Below, in pieces: positions 47,747 through 58,370 of a stretch of DNA of 64,000 bases. Position 1 is the stretch's first letter. Each line of letters starts with the position of its first letter. The DNA is taken from assembly GCF_018881795.1 (NCBI RefSeq), contig NZ_JACVPQ010000001.1, positions 1,710,963 through 1,774,962 on the forward strand, read 5' to 3'. The notes beneath the pieces are model-generated. The model ran no database searches and was not told the DNA's origin. It was given only the letters and a program-made list of their open reading frames with translations. Position numbers and translations under genes: made by a program. The stretch comes from Polynucleobacter sp. MWH-Jannik1A5. Its GTDB lineage: Bacteria; Pseudomonadota; Gammaproteobacteria; Burkholderiales; Burkholderiaceae.

Positions 47747-48616
47747 TTAGCGATGATTGCGATTCATCATCACCAAGCGCTCAAATAGGTGAATATCTTG
47801 CTCATTCTTAAGTAAGGCGCCATGTAATGGTGGTACGACAATCTTTTCATCGTTGCTATACAAAGCTTCCGGTGGAATATCCTCGGCCAACAAGAGCTTG
47901 AGCCAGTCAATTAACTCCGATGTAGAAGGCTTCTTTTTAAGACCCGGTAGGGAGCGTATTTGATAAAAGGCCTTGAGGGCTGCATCCAATAGATCTTGTT
48001 TGATATTGGGGTGATGGACATCGACAATGCTTTGCATAGTGCCAGCATCTGGAAAAGTGATGTAGTGGAAAAAGCAGCGACGCAAGAATGCGTCAGGCAA
48101 TTCTTTTTCGTTATTTGAGGTGATGATAACTAGAGGGCGGTGTTTTGCTTTGATTAATTCCCGAGTTTCATAAACATAAAATTCCATACGATCAATTTCG
48201 CGCAATAAGTCATTGGGAAACTCAATATCCGCTTTATCAATTTCATCAATCAATAAAACGGTCGGCTCATTGGCTTCAAAAGCTTGCCAGAGGACCCCCT
48301 TCACAATGTAGTTCCGAATATCTTTGACTTTCTCGTCGCCTAACTGAGAATCACGTAAGCGACTTACGGCATCGTATTCATAAAGACCTTGTTGAGCTTT
48401 GGTGGTGGACTTAATATGCCATTGCATGAGCGGCATGTTGAGGGCGGCCGCAACTTCTTCGGCCAGCATGGTTTTGCCCGTACCTGGCTCACCCTTTATT
48501 AGCAGAGGACGTTGCAGCGCAATGGTGGCATTTACAGCTAATTTAAGGTCTTCAGTGGCAACGTAGCTTTGGCTGCCTGAAAAGCGGTTTTGGGATGATG
48601 GGGTCGATTTGCTCAT
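47747..48616 (-). CDS. MoxR-family AAA+ ATPase (CoxD-like)
   Basis: The product is 289 residues. Walker A LIKGEPGTGKTMLAEE, Walker B VLLIDEIDKAD and sensor 1 PLVIITSNNEKELPDAFLRRC are intact, the last containing the arginine-rich lid typical of the APE2/MoxR subfamily. QQGLYEYDAVSRLRDSQLG and YVYETRELIKAKHRP fit CoxD-type proteins. MoxR ATPases are chaperones that, with a VWA partner, fold or load metal centres. Together with the XdhC-, MocA- and CoxE-like genes it forms a molybdenum-hydroxylase maturation set. Confidence 0.93.
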   Translation of the reverse strand: MSKSTPSSQNRFSGSQSYVATEDLKLAVNATIALQRPLLIKGEPGTGKTMLAEEVAAALNMPLMQWHIKSTTKAQQGLYEYDAVSRLRDSQLGDEKVKDIRNYIVKGVLWQAFEANEPTVLLIDEIDKADIEFPNDLLREIDRMEFYVYETRELIKAKHRPLVIITSNNEKELPDAFLRRCFFHYITFPDAGTMQSIVDVHHPNIKQDLLDAALKAFYQIRSLPGLKKKPSTSELIDWLKLLLAEDIPPEALYSNDEKIVVPPLHGALLKNEQDIHLFERLVMMNRNHR

Positions 48617-48743
48617 GGCCTGCCTAAGGAGTGCTTGTTTAAGCGTTCAAGTATAGGTAAATGAGGCAAAATTTTCAGTGTTTCTACTGATTTTGGCCTC
48701 CAGAATGGCGAGAAGGGCGGCTGTCCGCTATACTCTTCCCAAA

Positions 48744-48757
48744 TTGATCTAAATCAA
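48744..48757. promoter_or_regulatory. FNR/ANR-like box before the cytochrome c genes
   Basis: TTGAT-CTAA-ATCAA matches the FNR/ANR consensus TTGAT-N4-ATCAA on all ten conserved bases. It lies only 11 bases before the ATG at 48769. A possible -10, tatact, is found just upstream at 48729-48734, which would place the box downstream of the start of transcription and suggest repression under low oxygen. Confidence 0.6.
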
Positions 48758-48768
48758 ACTCATTAATA

Positions 48769-49143
48769 ATGATTTCTATGAAAAAACTCTCCATTCTTCC
48801 TCAATTGGCCGTAACTGCAGCTTTGGTTTTTGCTGGCTCTGTTGCTCAGGCTGATGAAGTTAAAGGTAATGCTGCTGCAGGTAACGGCAAGGTTTGGCTT
48901 TGTGTTGGTTGCCACTCAATTCCTGAATATCGTGCAGATTACCCATTGGTTTACAAGGTGCCTATGATTGGTGGTCAAAATGCCGCCTACATCGCTAGTG
49001 CGTTGGCTGCTTACAAAAAAGGCGAAAGAAAGCATCCTACGATGCGTTCTATTGCTGCCAGCTTGTCTGATCAAGACATGGCCGATATTGGCGAGTATTA
49101 CGCTGCGCAAACTGCCAGCTCACCTAACAACCCATTGAAGTAA
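48769..49143 (+). CDS. Monohaem c-type cytochrome, periplasmic
   Basis: The product is 124 residues. A signal peptide (KKLSILPQLAVTAALVFAGSVAQA) is followed by one haem site CVGCH; the axial methionine is probably in VPMIGGQNAAYIASALAAYKKGERKHPTMRSIAASLSDQDMADI, a cytochrome c553/c4-like half-domain. An ATG three codons downstream (48778) is an alternative start. It carries electrons in the periplasm. It is followed 32 bases later by a second small cytochrome, so the two may act as a pair, like the two halves of cytochrome c4. Confidence 0.92.
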   Translation: MISMKKLSILPQLAVTAALVFAGSVAQADEVKGNAAAGNGKVWLCVGCHSIPEYRADYPLVYKVPMIGGQNAAYIASALAAYKKGERKHPTMRSIAASLSDQDMADIGEYYAAQTASSPNNPLK

Positions 49144-49175
49144 TTCATTCAATAAAGATACATAGAGATACTTTT

Positions 49176-49529
49176 ATGAAATTTGCCCTCATTACTGCAG
49201 TTTTGCTATCGAGCATTGGTTTAGTAAACGTAGCAAATGCTGCTAACAAAGAAAAAGGTCAGGCATTAGTAGAGAAGGCTAATTGCGCTTCTTGCCATGG
49301 TGCTGGTCTTAATGCGCCAATCCTGCCTGCTTACCCAAAACTAGCTGGTCAATACGCTGACTACCTATACTACGCTTTGAAGGCCTATAAAGTAGGTAAC
49401 GGAAATGCCCAGTTTGGTCGCAATAACGCGGTAATGGGTTCTCAAGTGCAAAACTTTAGCGATGCAGACTTACAAGATATGGCTGCTTATATTGCTTCTT
49501 TACCCGGTAACTTTGTAGTGAAAAAGTAA
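49176..49529 (+). CDS. Second monohaem c-type cytochrome
   Basis: The product is 117 residues. A signal peptide (MKFALITAVLLSSIGLVNVANA) and one haem site CASCH are present. LPAYPKLAGQYADYLYYALKAYKVGNG, then MGSQVQNFSDADLQDMAAYIASLPG give the usual class I cytochrome c fold and distal methionine. It resembles its upstream neighbour in layout but is clearly diverged. It is the last gene before a hairpin terminator. Electron donor and acceptor cannot be told from the sequence; the nearby Mo-enzyme maturation genes make a Mo-hydroxylase partner possible. Confidence 0.92.
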   Translation: MKFALITAVLLSSIGLVNVANAANKEKGQALVEKANCASCHGAGLNAPILPAYPKLAGQYADYLYYALKAYKVGNGNAQFGRNNAVMGSQVQNFSDADLQDMAAYIASLPGNFVVKK

Positions 49530-49557
49530 TTCTTAGTAGCTCTGGCTACTTACAAAA

Positions 49558-49594
49558 AAGGCTTAGATTGATCATCTAAGCCTTTGTTTTTTAT
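49558..49594. terminator. Rho-independent terminator, probably bidirectional
   Basis: An 11-bp stem (aaggcttagat/atctaagcctt) with a 5-base loop is followed by tgtttttt on the plus strand and preceded by an A-run that gives a T-run on the minus strand. It separates the convergent cytochrome and GntR genes. Confidence 0.88.
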
Positions 49595-49607
49595 CGGTTA
49601 TATGAAA

Positions 49608-50246
49608 TTAACGAAGCGCTTCAAGGCCTCTTTCTAGATGCTTGCGCATCGTTTGCTCTGCTGCATGTTCATCTCGCTTCAGAATGGATCTCAGAATCTC
49701 CCGATGCTCCACTAAAGAGTTTTGCAATCTTCCGGTGCTGGTAAGCGAATCTCTGCGGTGAAGCTTAAGCACTTTACGCAGATCAGCAATAACGCCATTC
49801 ATCCATCGATTTCCAGCAATTTCTTGTATTAACTCATGAAATTTGCCATTAATCTCGAAAAATTGCTCTATATCCCGATCAGCTGCAGCTTTTTCCAGGC
49901 GATGATGCAGGTGATCCAGAAGGTTTAACTCTGCCTCGGTTGCTTTGACTGCTGTTTCTTTGGCTGCTTGACCCTCTAGTAGGGCCAGAATGGTAAAAAT
50001 CTGCTCCAAGTCTTTGCGGATAACCTCGGTAACGTAGGCTCCCCGACGCATTTTGATGGTTACCAGGCCTTCAGAAGCTAGAACCTTAATCGCTTCACGC
50101 ATTGGTGTGCGGCTAATGCCAAACTGATCCGCCAAGGATTGCTCATCCAACCAGCTTCCAGGAGCTAATTGCTTGCTAAAGATCTGTTCGCGAAGCCTGT
50201 CAGCGACGTCTTCGTATAGGGGTCTATTATTCAGTTTTGTATTCAT
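49608..50246 (-). CDS. GntR-family regulator, FadR/FCD type
   Basis: The product is 212 residues. The winged helix at about 9-75 has YEDVADRLREQIFSKQLAPGSWLDEQSLADQFGISRTPMREAIKVLASEGLVTIKMRRGAYV. The FCD ligand domain has FTILALLEGQAAKETAVKA, FFEINGKFHELIQEIAGNRWM and SLVEHREILRSILKRDEHAAEQTMRKHLERG, with the Asp/His metal-binding pattern. It is divergent from the propionyl/methylmalonyl-CoA operon, 94 bases away, so regulation of that operon is likely; the ligand would be a small organic acid. A 22-bp palindrome covers its own start codon. Confidence 0.93.
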   Translation of the reverse strand: MNTKLNNRPLYEDVADRLREQIFSKQLAPGSWLDEQSLADQFGISRTPMREAIKVLASEGLVTIKMRRGAYVTEVIRKDLEQIFTILALLEGQAAKETAVKATEAELNLLDHLHHRLEKAAADRDIEQFFEINGKFHELIQEIAGNRWMNGVIADLRKVLKLHRRDSLTSTGRLQNSLVEHREILRSILKRDEHAAEQTMRKHLERGLEALR

Positions 50247-50259
50247 AATTATGAATACA
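50238..50259. promoter_or_regulatory. 22-bp perfect palindrome over the GntR start codon
   Basis: tgtattcataa is followed directly by its reverse complement (50238-50259), covering the start codon of the GntR gene (ATG at 50244-50246 on the minus strand). A looser gacaa/ttgtc pair lies at 50267-50284. Symmetry and position fit an autoregulatory operator that could also control the divergent scpA operon. Confidence 0.7.
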
Positions 50260-50340
50260 TTATGTAGACAAATTGAAAATTGTCAAGCAGAATGTAAGGA
50301 CATTTCGATGCAATGCAACAAAAATTAAACGGGAGTTTTT

Positions 50341-52515
50341 GTGAGTTCTAAAGAAAACAATTCATGGCCACCATTTCCAGATACCAATCTCGATGCCTGG
50401 AAGAAGTCAGCCCAGAAATCAGCCCCTAATGGTGACGTTGATTCTTTGGGTTGGAAGACACCTGATGGAATTCACTTAAAAGCTTTGTACACATCATCGG
50501 ATATTGAGGGGCTCAATTACACCGATACTTTGCCCGGTTTTGAACCATTTGTACGCGGACCACAAGCGACGATGTACTCAGTGCGTCCTTGGACTATTCG
50601 TCAGTACGCAGGCTTTTCTACTGCTGAAGAATCGAACGCCTTTTATCGCAAAGCATTAGATGCGGGTGGTCAAGGTGTATCCGTTGCGTTTGACCTAGCA
50701 ACCCATCGTGGTTACGACTCCGATCATCCTCGTGTTACCGGTGACGTTGGTAAGGCTGGTGTTGCGATTGATTCCGTAGAAGATATGAAGATCTTGTTTG
50801 ATGGCATTCCGCTAGACAAGGTATCTGTTTCAATGACGATGAACGGCGCTGTATTACCTGTTTTGGCTGGCTACATCGTGGCCGGTGAAGAGCAAGGCGT
50901 GAAGCAAGAGCAGTTATCTGGAACGATTCAGAACGATATTCTGAAAGAGTTCATGGTGCGTAATACTTATATTTATCCGCCAGAGCCATCCATGCGCATC
51001 ATCGGTGACATTATTGAGTACACCGCTAAGCACATGCCTAAGTTCAACTCGATTTCAATCTCGGGCTACCACATGCAAGAAGCTGGCGCCAATCAAGTAT
51101 TGGAATTGGCGTTTACATTGGCAGACGGTAAAGAGTATGTCAAAACTGCTTTAGCAAAAGGATTGGATGTAGATGGCTTCGCTGGACGCCTTTCATTCTT
51201 CTTTGCGATTGGCATGAATTTTTATTTAGAGGTTGCTAAGTTACGTGCTGCTCGTTTGTTATGGTGGCGGATCATGAAATCCTTCGAGCCAAAGAATCCA
51301 AAGTCTTTGATGCTTCGTACGCATTGCCAAACTTCTGGCTGGTCTCTGACTGAGCAAGACCCATACAACAACGTTGTAAGAACTACTGTTGAAGCGATGG
51401 CTGCCGTATTTGGCGGCACACAGTCATTGCATACCAACTCATTGGATGAGGCGATTGCGCTTCCTTCAGAGTTTTCCAGTCGTATTGCCCGCAATACACA
51501 GTTAATTCTTCAAGAAGAGACTCATATTCCGAGCGTGATCGATCCATGGGCTGGCTCTTACATGATGGAAAATCTCACGCAAGAGATGGCTGATAAAGCT
51601 TGGGAAATCATTCAAGAAGTAGAAGCCATGGGTGGTATGACTAAGGCGGTTGAGAGTGGTTGGGCTAAGCTGAAAATTGAAGCAGCTGCCGCTGAAAAAC
51701 AAGCGAAGATTGACTCAGGCTCTGATGTGATTGTTGGCGTTAACAAATACAAACTTGGTAAAGAAGATCTTGTTGATGTGTTGATGATTGATAACGACAA
51801 GGTGCGCGAAGGTCAGGTCGCACGTCTCAAAGACATTAAAGCAAAACGTGATACTCAAAAAGTACAGGCCGCATTAGAGGCTTTAACTAAGGCTGCAGAA
51901 GATAACTCCGGTAACTTATTAGAGTTGTCGGTAAACGCTATTCGTTTGCGTGCAACCGTTGGTGAAGTTTCAGATGCATTAGAAAAAGTTTACGGGCGCC
52001 ATCGCGCCGATACTCAAAAGGTGACCGGTGTGTATGCAGCCGCTTATGACTCAGCTGAGGGCTGGGCAAAACTCCAAACAGAAATCGCTGACTTTGCTAA
52101 AGATTTCGGACGTCGTCCGCGGGTAATGATTGCTAAGTTAGGCCAGGATGGACATGACCGCGGCGCGAAAGTGGTTGCCACTGCCTATGCTGACTTAGGC
52201 TTTGACGTAGACATCGGACCTTTATTCCAAACCCCTGAAGAGTGTGCTCGTCAAGCGATTGAGAATGACGTACATGCCTTAGGGGTTTCTACTTTGGCGG
52301 CCGGCCATAAGACATTAGTTCCGGCCATCATTGCTGAATTGAAAAAACAAGGCTCAGACGACATCATTGTGTTTGTTGGTGGCGTGATTCCAAGACAAGA
52401 TTACGAATTCCTCTATGAGGCAGGTGTAAAAGGAATTTACGGTCCTGGCACTCCTATTCCGGCATCAGCCAAGGATGTGCTTGAGCAAATTCGCAAGTCT
52501 GTTAAACCCGCTTAA
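50341..52515 (+). CDS. scpA: Methylmalonyl-CoA mutase (single-chain, B12-dependent)
   Basis: The product is 724 residues starting at GTG with cgggag upstream. The N-terminal barrel has [123 protein letters not shown] and [16 protein letters not shown]. The C-terminal cobalamin domain has [17 protein letters not shown] (DxHxxG) and [14 protein letters not shown] elements. This is the Sbm/MutB-like form that converts (R)-methylmalonyl-CoA and succinyl-CoA into each other. First gene of the propionate operon; meaB follows after 14 bases. Confidence 0.97.
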   Translation: MSSKENNSWPPFPDTNLDAWKKSAQKSAPNGDVDSLGWKTPDGIHLKALYTSSDIEGLNYTDTLPGFEPFVRGPQATMYSVRPWTIRQYAGFSTAEESNAFYRKALDAGGQGVSVAFDLATHRGYDSDHPRVTGDVGKAGVAIDSVEDMKILFDGIPLDKVSVSMTMNGAVLPVLAGYIVAGEEQGVKQEQLSGTIQNDILKEFMVRNTYIYPPEPSMRIIGDIIEYTAKHMPKFNSISISGYHMQEAGANQVLELAFTLADGKEYVKTALAKGLDVDGFAGRLSFFFAIGMNFYLEVAKLRAARLLWWRIMKSFEPKNPKSLMLRTHCQTSGWSLTEQDPYNNVVRTTVEAMAAVFGGTQSLHTNSLDEAIALPSEFSSRIARNTQLILQEETHIPSVIDPWAGSYMMENLTQEMADKAWEIIQEVEAMGGMTKAVESGWAKLKIEAAAAEKQAKIDSGSDVIVGVNKYKLGKEDLVDVLMIDNDKVREGQVARLKDIKAKRDTQKVQAALEALTKAAEDNSGNLLELSVNAIRLRATVGEVSDALEKVYGRHRADTQKVTGVYAAAYDSAEGWAKLQTEIADFAKDFGRRPRVMIAKLGQDGHDRGAKVVATAYADLGFDVDIGPLFQTPEECARQAIENDVHALGVSTLAAGHKTLVPAIIAELKKQGSDDIIVFVGGVIPRQDYEFLYEAGVKGIYGPGTPIPASAKDVLEQIRKSVKPA

Positions 52516-52529
52516 TACGGATCACAGGC

Positions 52530-53555
52530 ATGCTCGAAGCTGCTGATCAGGATCTAGTGAATGATCTCACTGGTGCGCCATCGCTTAAACAGCGACGCGC
52601 ACTGGCGAAGATCATTACTTTGCTTGAGTCAACACGCCTAGATCACCGTCATCGCGCTGATGACGTACTCAATTCTTTATTGCCTAAAACGGGCAAATCA
52701 TTCCGTCTCGGTATTTCCGGGGTGCCAGGCGTTGGTAAGTCAACCTTAATTGAATCTTTGGGCCTTTACCTCATAGAAAAAGGCCATCGGGTAGCCGTTT
52801 TGGCAATCGATCCTTCATCTAGTTTGTCCGGGGGATCAATTCTCGGCGATAAGACCCGCATGGAACGTTTATCTGTTTTAGAAAATGCATTCATACGTCC
52901 AAGTCCATCCTCATGCACCTTAGGCGGTGTAGCCGAGAAGACGCGTGAAGCCATGTTGGTCGCTGAAGCGGCAGGGTTTGACGTCATCATTGTGGAAACG
53001 GTTGGTGTAGGGCAGAGCGAAATCGCGGTTGCTGGTATGACCGATATGTTCTTGTTATTGCAGTTGCCGAACGCCGGTGATGATCTCCAAGCAATCAAAA
53101 AAGGGGTGATGGAAATCGCCGACCTGATTGTGATTAATAAGGTTGATATAGATCCAGATGCTGCAATGCGTGCCCAGCTCTTTATTACCAGTTCATTGCG
53201 ATTATTGGGATTCCAAGGCAATCCCGATCATGCATCGCACGACAAAGAGTTTTGGCACCCTCAAGTGATGACCTTAAGTGCCTTGGAAGGCAAGGGCGTC
53301 CCAGAGCTATGGGATAAGGTTTCTCACTTCCAAAAACTTCAAAAGGCGAACGGTAAATTTGATTCCCGTCGCCAACATCAAGCAGGCGCATGGATGTGGG
53401 ATCGCATCGATGCCGGACTCAAGAATGCATTTCGTAGCAATGTGGCGGTGCAAGAACTTCTACCAAGTTTGGTTGCACAAGTAAATCAAGGAACTATGGC
53501 GGCCTCAGTAGCAGCAAGAAGACTACTGGAGTCCATGGGGCATGAATTTTTCTAA
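52530..53555 (+). CDS. meaB: Methylmalonyl-CoA mutase-associated GTPase
   Basis: The product is 341 residues. G1 [60 protein letters not shown], then [41 protein letters not shown] and the NKVD specificity motif ([10 protein letters not shown]). MeaB protects and reloads methylmalonyl-CoA mutase with adenosylcobalamin. Its position directly after the mutase gene is as in many bacteria. The pccB gene begins within or just after its last codons. Confidence 0.96.
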   Translation: MLEAADQDLVNDLTGAPSLKQRRALAKIITLLESTRLDHRHRADDVLNSLLPKTGKSFRLGISGVPGVGKSTLIESLGLYLIEKGHRVAVLAIDPSSSLSGGSILGDKTRMERLSVLENAFIRPSPSSCTLGGVAEKTREAMLVAEAAGFDVIIVETVGVGQSEIAVAGMTDMFLLLQLPNAGDDLQAIKKGVMEIADLIVINKVDIDPDAAMRAQLFITSSLRLLGFQGNPDHASHDKEFWHPQVMTLSALEGKGVPELWDKVSHFQKLQKANGKFDSRRQHQAGAWMWDRIDAGLKNAFRSNVAVQELLPSLVAQVNQGTMAASVAARRLLESMGHEFF

Positions 53556-53565
53556 GGAGCAGGAA

Positions 53566-55098
53566 ATGAAGGAAATCATTCAACAACTGGAAGCCAAGCG
53601 TGAGCTTGCCCGATTGGGTGGCGGGCAAAAGCGTATTCAGGCTCAGCATTCCAAGGGCAAATTAACCGCTCGCGAGCGTATTGAGCTCTTGCTAGATGCT
53701 GGCACTTTCGAAGAATGGGATATGTTTGTTGAGCATCGTTGCCATGACTTTGGTATGGGCGATCAAACAGTTCCAGGCGACGGTGTGGTTACTGGTTATG
53801 GAATGATCAACGGACGTTTGGTATTTGTGTTTTCACAAGATTTCACCGTGCTAGGCGGCTCCTTATCAGAAGCGCATGCTGAAAAGATTTGCAAGATCAT
53901 GGACCAAGCTCTCAAAGTTGGCGCACCTGTGATTGGTTTAAATGACTCTGGTGGCGCACGTATTCAAGAGGGTGTCGCATCACTCGGTGGCTATGCTGAA
54001 ATTTTCCAGCGCAATGTGACTGCGTCTGGCGTGATTCCACAGATCTCTCTGATCATGGGTCCGTCAGCTGGTGGCGCGGTTTACTCACCAGCCTTGACCG
54101 ACTTCATTTTCATGGTCAAAGATAGCTCATACATGTTCGTGACTGGTCCTGAAGTGGTTAAGACTGTTACTCATGAAGACGTCACTGCCGAAGAGTTAGG
54201 CGGTGCTGTAACGCACTCCACAGTGTCGGGCGTATGTGATCTCGCATTTGATAACGATGTTGACGCAATCATGATGTTGCGTCGTTTCTTCAACTACTTG
54301 CCGCTCTCAAATCGTGAAAAACCGCCTTTGATTAAAGGTGCTAATCGTACTGAAGAGCCTGATTTCTCCTTGGATACCTTGGTTCCATCAAACCCAAATC
54401 AACCTTACGATATGAAAGAGTTGATTGAGAAGATTGTGGATGATGGCGAATTCTTCGAATTACAGCCTGACTACGCAAAGAATATTGTGATTGGTTTTGC
54501 ACGCATCGAAGGACGCTCAATCGGTATTGTCGCTAACCAACCTTTGGTTCTTGCTGGTTGCTTGGATATCAAGGCATCTATTAAGGCAGCTCGTTTTGTG
54601 CGCTTCTGTGATGCCTTCAATATTCCAGTAGTGACTTTGGTTGACGTTCCAGGCTTTATGCCTGGCACCGCTCAAGAATACGGCGGCATCATTAAGCATG
54701 GTGCGAAATTACTCTATGCGTACGCAGATTGCACGGTACCTAAAGTAACCTTGATTACACGTAAGGCCTATGGTGGCGCTTATGACGTGATGGCTTCCAA
54801 GCATCTACGAGGTGACGTGAACTTTGCTTGGCCTTCAGCAGAGATTGCTGTGATGGGCCCTAAAGGGGCTGTTGAAATTATTTTCCGGGAAGAGAAATCG
54901 GATCCTGAAAAAATCGCAGCACGTGAGGCCGAGTACAAATCCAAGTTTGCTAACCCGTTTGTAGCGGGTCGTCGTGGCTATATTGACGATGTCATTCTGC
55001 CGCACGAGACTCGTAAACGTATTGCACGTTCACTAGCAATGCTCAAAGACAAAGACTTGAAGAATCCTGCGCGTAAACACGGCAACATTCCTCTGTAA
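53566..55098 (+). CDS. pccB: Propionyl-CoA carboxylase beta subunit
   Basis: The product is 510 residues from the ATG at 53566, chosen because aaggag lies 7 bases before it and [20 protein letters not shown] matches the family start; an ATG at 53542 inside meaB is possible. [112 protein letters not shown] and [12 protein letters not shown] are the carboxyltransferase hallmarks. It transfers CO2 from biotin to propionyl-CoA. The biotin subunit is encoded 15 bases downstream. Confidence 0.95.
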   Translation: MKEIIQQLEAKRELARLGGGQKRIQAQHSKGKLTARERIELLLDAGTFEEWDMFVEHRCHDFGMGDQTVPGDGVVTGYGMINGRLVFVFSQDFTVLGGSLSEAHAEKICKIMDQALKVGAPVIGLNDSGGARIQEGVASLGGYAEIFQRNVTASGVIPQISLIMGPSAGGAVYSPALTDFIFMVKDSSYMFVTGPEVVKTVTHEDVTAEELGGAVTHSTVSGVCDLAFDNDVDAIMMLRRFFNYLPLSNREKPPLIKGANRTEEPDFSLDTLVPSNPNQPYDMKELIEKIVDDGEFFELQPDYAKNIVIGFARIEGRSIGIVANQPLVLAGCLDIKASIKAARFVRFCDAFNIPVVTLVDVPGFMPGTAQEYGGIIKHGAKLLYAYADCTVPKVTLITRKAYGGAYDVMASKHLRGDVNFAWPSAEIAVMGPKGAVEIIFREEKSDPEKIAAREAEYKSKFANPFVAGRRGYIDDVILPHETRKRIARSLAMLKDKDLKNPARKHGNIPL

Positions 55099-55113
55099 AG
55101 GCGCTGACAAATT

Positions 55114-57150
55114 ATGACTACGAAAATGTTTAAGAAAATATTGATTGCTAACCGCGGTGAGATTGCTTGCCGTGTTATGGCTACCGCTAAAAAGATGGGC
55201 ATCAAGACTGTTGCTGTTTATTCAGAGGCGGATAAAGAGGCACGTCACGTTCAGTTGGCTGATGAGGCAGTATGTATTGGGCCGGCACCTTCTCGTGAAT
55301 CCTACTTGGTAATGGACAGAATTATTCAGGCTTGCAAAGATACTGGCGCTGAGGCGGTGCATCCTGGTTATGGCTTCTTATCCGAGAACGAGCAGTTTGC
55401 AAAGCGTTGTGAGGAAGAAGGTATTGTCTTTATCGGTCCCAAGTATCAATCTATTGCTGCAATGGGTGACAAGATTGCCTCTAAGAAGCTTGCGCTAGAA
55501 GCCAAGGTCAATACCATTCCTGGTTACAACGAAGCAATTGATACCAATGAAGAGGCAGTCAAGATTGCTCAAGGTATCGGTTATCCCGTCATGATTAAGG
55601 CCTCAGCAGGCGGTGGCGGTAAAGGTCTGCGCGTTGCCTTTAATGACAAAGAAGCTGCTGAAGGTTTTGCAGCCTGTAAAACCGAGGCAATGAATAGCTT
55701 TGGTGATGACCGTATCTTTATTGAGAAGTTTGTAGAAGGCCCACGTCATATTGAGATTCAGGTTTTGGGTGATTCTCATGGCAATGTGGTTTACCTTAAC
55801 GAGCGTGATTGCTCGATTCAACGTCGTCATCAAAAGGTAATCGAAGAGGCGCCATCACCTTTTATTGATCCAGCCACACGTAAGGCTATGGGTGAGCAAG
55901 CGGTTGCGTTAGCTAAAGCAGTTAACTACCAATCAGCGGGTACTGTTGAATTCGTAGTTGGTAAAGATAAGTCTTTTTACTTCCTCGAAATGAATACTCG
56001 CCTGCAAGTTGAGCATCCAGTTACTGAAAGCATTACTGGTCTTGACTTGGTTGAGCAAATGATTCGGGTTGCTGCAGGAGAGAAGCTTTCATTTAAGCAA
56101 GAAGACGTGAAGCTCGATGGCTGGTCCATGGAGTGCCGTATTAATGCCGACGATCCATTCCGCAACTTCCTGCCTTCTACAGGCCGCCTGGTTAAATACC
56201 GTCCACCAGAGTCAGTGAATGGTGTGCGTGTAGATACCGGGGTCTATGAAGGCGGTGAGATCCCGATGTACTACGACTCTATGATTGCAAAGTTAATTGT
56301 GCATGGTAAGGATCGCACAGAAGCCATTGAGAAGATGCGCGCCGCATTAAATGATTTCGTGATTCGCGGAATTCACTCCAATATTCCATTTCAGGCTGCA
56401 TTGCTTCAACATCCGCGCTTTGTAAATGGCGACTTTACGACTGGCTTTATTGCAGAAGAGTATCCAGAGGGCTTTAAAAAGGATTCTGTTCAGCCTGTGG
56501 ATGCTAAGCGCTTGGCTGCACTAGCTGCATTTATGCGCTACCGCTATCTTGAGCATATTCAAATGATTGATGGTCAGTTAGCTGGCCATGAAATGATCAT
56601 TGGCAAGAAGTTTGTGGTGGTCACCGGCAAAAAATCGGGTTCCATGAATGACCCGCATGAGGTACCAATTCGTGTTGAGCTTAAAGATGGGGTTTATTCC
56701 GTTTATATCGATGAGGTAGACGGTGTAAGCCGCTATGACATCGTGAGCGATTGGCGTCCTGGACAAATTTGCCTGAACGCCACCATTAATGGCACTCACA
56801 AGATTACTGCACAGGTTGAGCGCCGTGGTGTGCGCTATGTATTGATTCTTGATGGTGTTCATTACGAGTGCATGGTGCTAAGCCTATTAGGTGCCGAGCT
56901 CCAGCGTCGCATGCCAGTGAAGTTGCCACCAGATACTTCCAAATTGGTGATGTCTCCAATGCCAGGTTTGCTAACGAAAATTGCTGTCAAAGTTGGCGAA
57001 GCTGTCACTGCCGGTCAGAAGTTGGCCTCTATTGAAGCAATGAAAATGGAAAATACACTATCAGCCGTACAAGATGGTGTGGTTGCTGAAATTTGCGCAA
57101 AAGAGGGCGATAGCTTAGCGGTTGATCAGTTAATCATTCGCTTCGAATAA
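55114..57150 (+). CDS. pccA: Propionyl-CoA carboxylase alpha subunit (biotin carboxylase and carrier)
   Basis: The product is 678 residues. The biotin carboxylase part has [46 protein letters not shown] (ATP grasp), [36 protein letters not shown] and [14 protein letters not shown]-type connecting domain at about 470-600 is specific to propionyl-CoA-type holoenzymes. The carrier domain ends with [10 protein letters not shown], whose lysine is biotinylated. Together with PccB it makes methylmalonyl-CoA. The length (about 670) matches PccA and exceeds AccC. Confidence 0.95.
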   Translation: MTTKMFKKILIANRGEIACRVMATAKKMGIKTVAVYSEADKEARHVQLADEAVCIGPAPSRESYLVMDRIIQACKDTGAEAVHPGYGFLSENEQFAKRCEEEGIVFIGPKYQSIAAMGDKIASKKLALEAKVNTIPGYNEAIDTNEEAVKIAQGIGYPVMIKASAGGGGKGLRVAFNDKEAAEGFAACKTEAMNSFGDDRIFIEKFVEGPRHIEIQVLGDSHGNVVYLNERDCSIQRRHQKVIEEAPSPFIDPATRKAMGEQAVALAKAVNYQSAGTVEFVVGKDKSFYFLEMNTRLQVEHPVTESITGLDLVEQMIRVAAGEKLSFKQEDVKLDGWSMECRINADDPFRNFLPSTGRLVKYRPPESVNGVRVDTGVYEGGEIPMYYDSMIAKLIVHGKDRTEAIEKMRAALNDFVIRGIHSNIPFQAALLQHPRFVNGDFTTGFIAEEYPEGFKKDSVQPVDAKRLAALAAFMRYRYLEHIQMIDGQLAGHEMIIGKKFVVVTGKKSGSMNDPHEVPIRVELKDGVYSVYIDEVDGVSRYDIVSDWRPGQICLNATINGTHKITAQVERRGVRYVLILDGVHYECMVLSLLGAELQRRMPVKLPPDTSKLVMSPMPGLLTKIAVKVGEAVTAGQKLASIEAMKMENTLSAVQDGVVAEICAKEGDSLAVDQLIIRFE

Positions 57151-57164
57151 AAAGGTTGATGACT

Positions 57165-57632
57165 ATGAGCGCTAAGCCATTCAAAATTTTAGGCATTCAG
57201 CAAATTGCTATTGGTGGTGAGAACAAAGATCGACTCAAGAAATTATGGGTTGATATGCTGGGCTTTGAATACAAGAGCACTTTTGTCTCTGAGCGTGAAA
57301 ACGTGGATGAAGATATCTGTGCAATCGGTAAGGGTGCCCATGAGATTGAAGTGGATCTGATGCAGCCATTTGATATTGAAAAGAAGCCAGCGGTACATCA
57401 AACCCCGTTGAATCACATTGGTTTATGGGTAGATGACCTACCTAAGGCGGTTGAATGGCTGTCTGCCAATGGCTTGCGTTTTGCGCCTGGTGGAATCCGC
57501 AAGGGTGCGGCTGGCTATGACATCACTTTCGTACACCCAAAAGGAAATGACGAGTTTCCAATTAGTGGCGAAGGCGTGCTTATTGAGCTGGTTCAAGCCC
57601 CTCCCGAAGTGATTGCCGAATTAAGTAGATAA
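57165..57632 (+). CDS. VOC-family protein, probable methylmalonyl-CoA epimerase
   Basis: The product is 155 residues from the ATG at 57165, which has aaaagg 9 bases upstream; ATG 57159 and TTG 57156 are in frame just before. Two beta-alpha-beta-beta-beta VOC modules are present, with metal ligands in [11 protein letters not shown] (His) and [12 protein letters not shown] (Glu). The first-module ligand position reads IQQIAIGG, with Gln where epimerases usually have His, as in some glyoxalases. Position directly after pccA, in a pathway that needs (S)- to (R)-methylmalonyl-CoA conversion, supports the epimerase role; a glyoxalase-like enzyme is the alternative. Confidence 0.75.
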   Translation: MSAKPFKILGIQQIAIGGENKDRLKKLWVDMLGFEYKSTFVSERENVDEDICAIGKGAHEIEVDLMQPFDIEKKPAVHQTPLNHIGLWVDDLPKAVEWLSANGLRFAPGGIRKGAAGYDITFVHPKGNDEFPISGEGVLIELVQAPPEVIAELSR

Positions 57633-57665
57633 TTTGATTTTGTAAGTAAATTAACAGGACTTAAA

Positions 57666-58370
57666 TTGGCAAATATATTGGCCATCGACACCTCCTCAGC
57701 TTGGTGTTCGGTGGCTTTATCGTTAGAGGGTCAGGCAGTGCAATTCAGGCATGAAGCCGTCACAGCCGGCGCTAGTCAATTGTTATTGCCATGGATTGAG
57801 TCGCTCTTAAGTGATGCAAAAGCTTCCCTGAAAGACCTTGATGCGATTGCCGTAGGTGTCGGTCCTGGTGCGTTTACTGGTGTTCGTTTAGGTGTGGCTG
57901 CAGTACAAGGCTTGGCTGTATCGCAAAACATACCTGTAGTGCCGGTATGCAGCCTTGATGCCATCGCCGCGCAACTTTTAGATTCAGCAGTATTTAAATC
58001 CTCTCATCCTCAGCGATTGATGATTGCAATTGATGCCCGGATGGAAGAGGTCTATTGGGCTTCTTACGGTATTCAAGAGAAGCGCTTGCCAAATCGCATT
58101 GGTGATATTCACCTGACCAAGCCAGAAGATCTCAATTTAGAAGACGTGCAATTACTTGCTGGTAGCGCTTTAAATGCCTATAGCCAACGCTTACCGCAAT
58201 TCGCAGGCCCAATCGATCCAGATGTCTCTATTTCCGCATTAGGAATTTTGAAATGTGCGCAGCAATCTCTACTTGATGGAGTGCATTGCGAAGTACGGCA
58301 GCTTGAACCCATGTACGTTCGCAATAAAGTCGCTTTTACTACTGCCGAGCGTGCAGAGGGCAAGCAGTAA
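57666..58370 (+). CDS. tsaB: tRNA threonylcarbamoyladenosine biosynthesis protein TsaB
   Basis: The product is 234 residues starting at TTG with acagga 6-9 bases upstream. ILAIDTSSAWCSVALSLEG is the ASKHA N-terminus; LLPWIESLLSDAKASLKDLDAIAVGVGPGAFTGVRLGVAAVQGLA is the family signature, and an acidic EEVYWASY loop follows. TsaB scaffolds TsaD and TsaE to make t6A37 in ANN-decoding tRNAs. Its stop shares one base with the rimI start, a common gene pair. Confidence 0.95.
   Translation: MANILAIDTSSAWCSVALSLEGQAVQFRHEAVTAGASQLLLPWIESLLSDAKASLKDLDAIAVGVGPGAFTGVRLGVAAVQGLAVSQNIPVVPVCSLDAIAAQLLDSAVFKSSHPQRLMIAIDARMEEVYWASYGIQEKRLPNRIGDIHLTKPEDLNLEDVQLLAGSALNAYSQRLPQFAGPIDPDVSISALGILKCAQQSLLDGVHCEVRQLEPMYVRNKVAFTTAERAEGKQ

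Noticed and set aside
53542..53565. pccB start inside meaB
   Set aside because: The ATG at 53566 has a proper ribosome-binding site and matches the family N-terminus.
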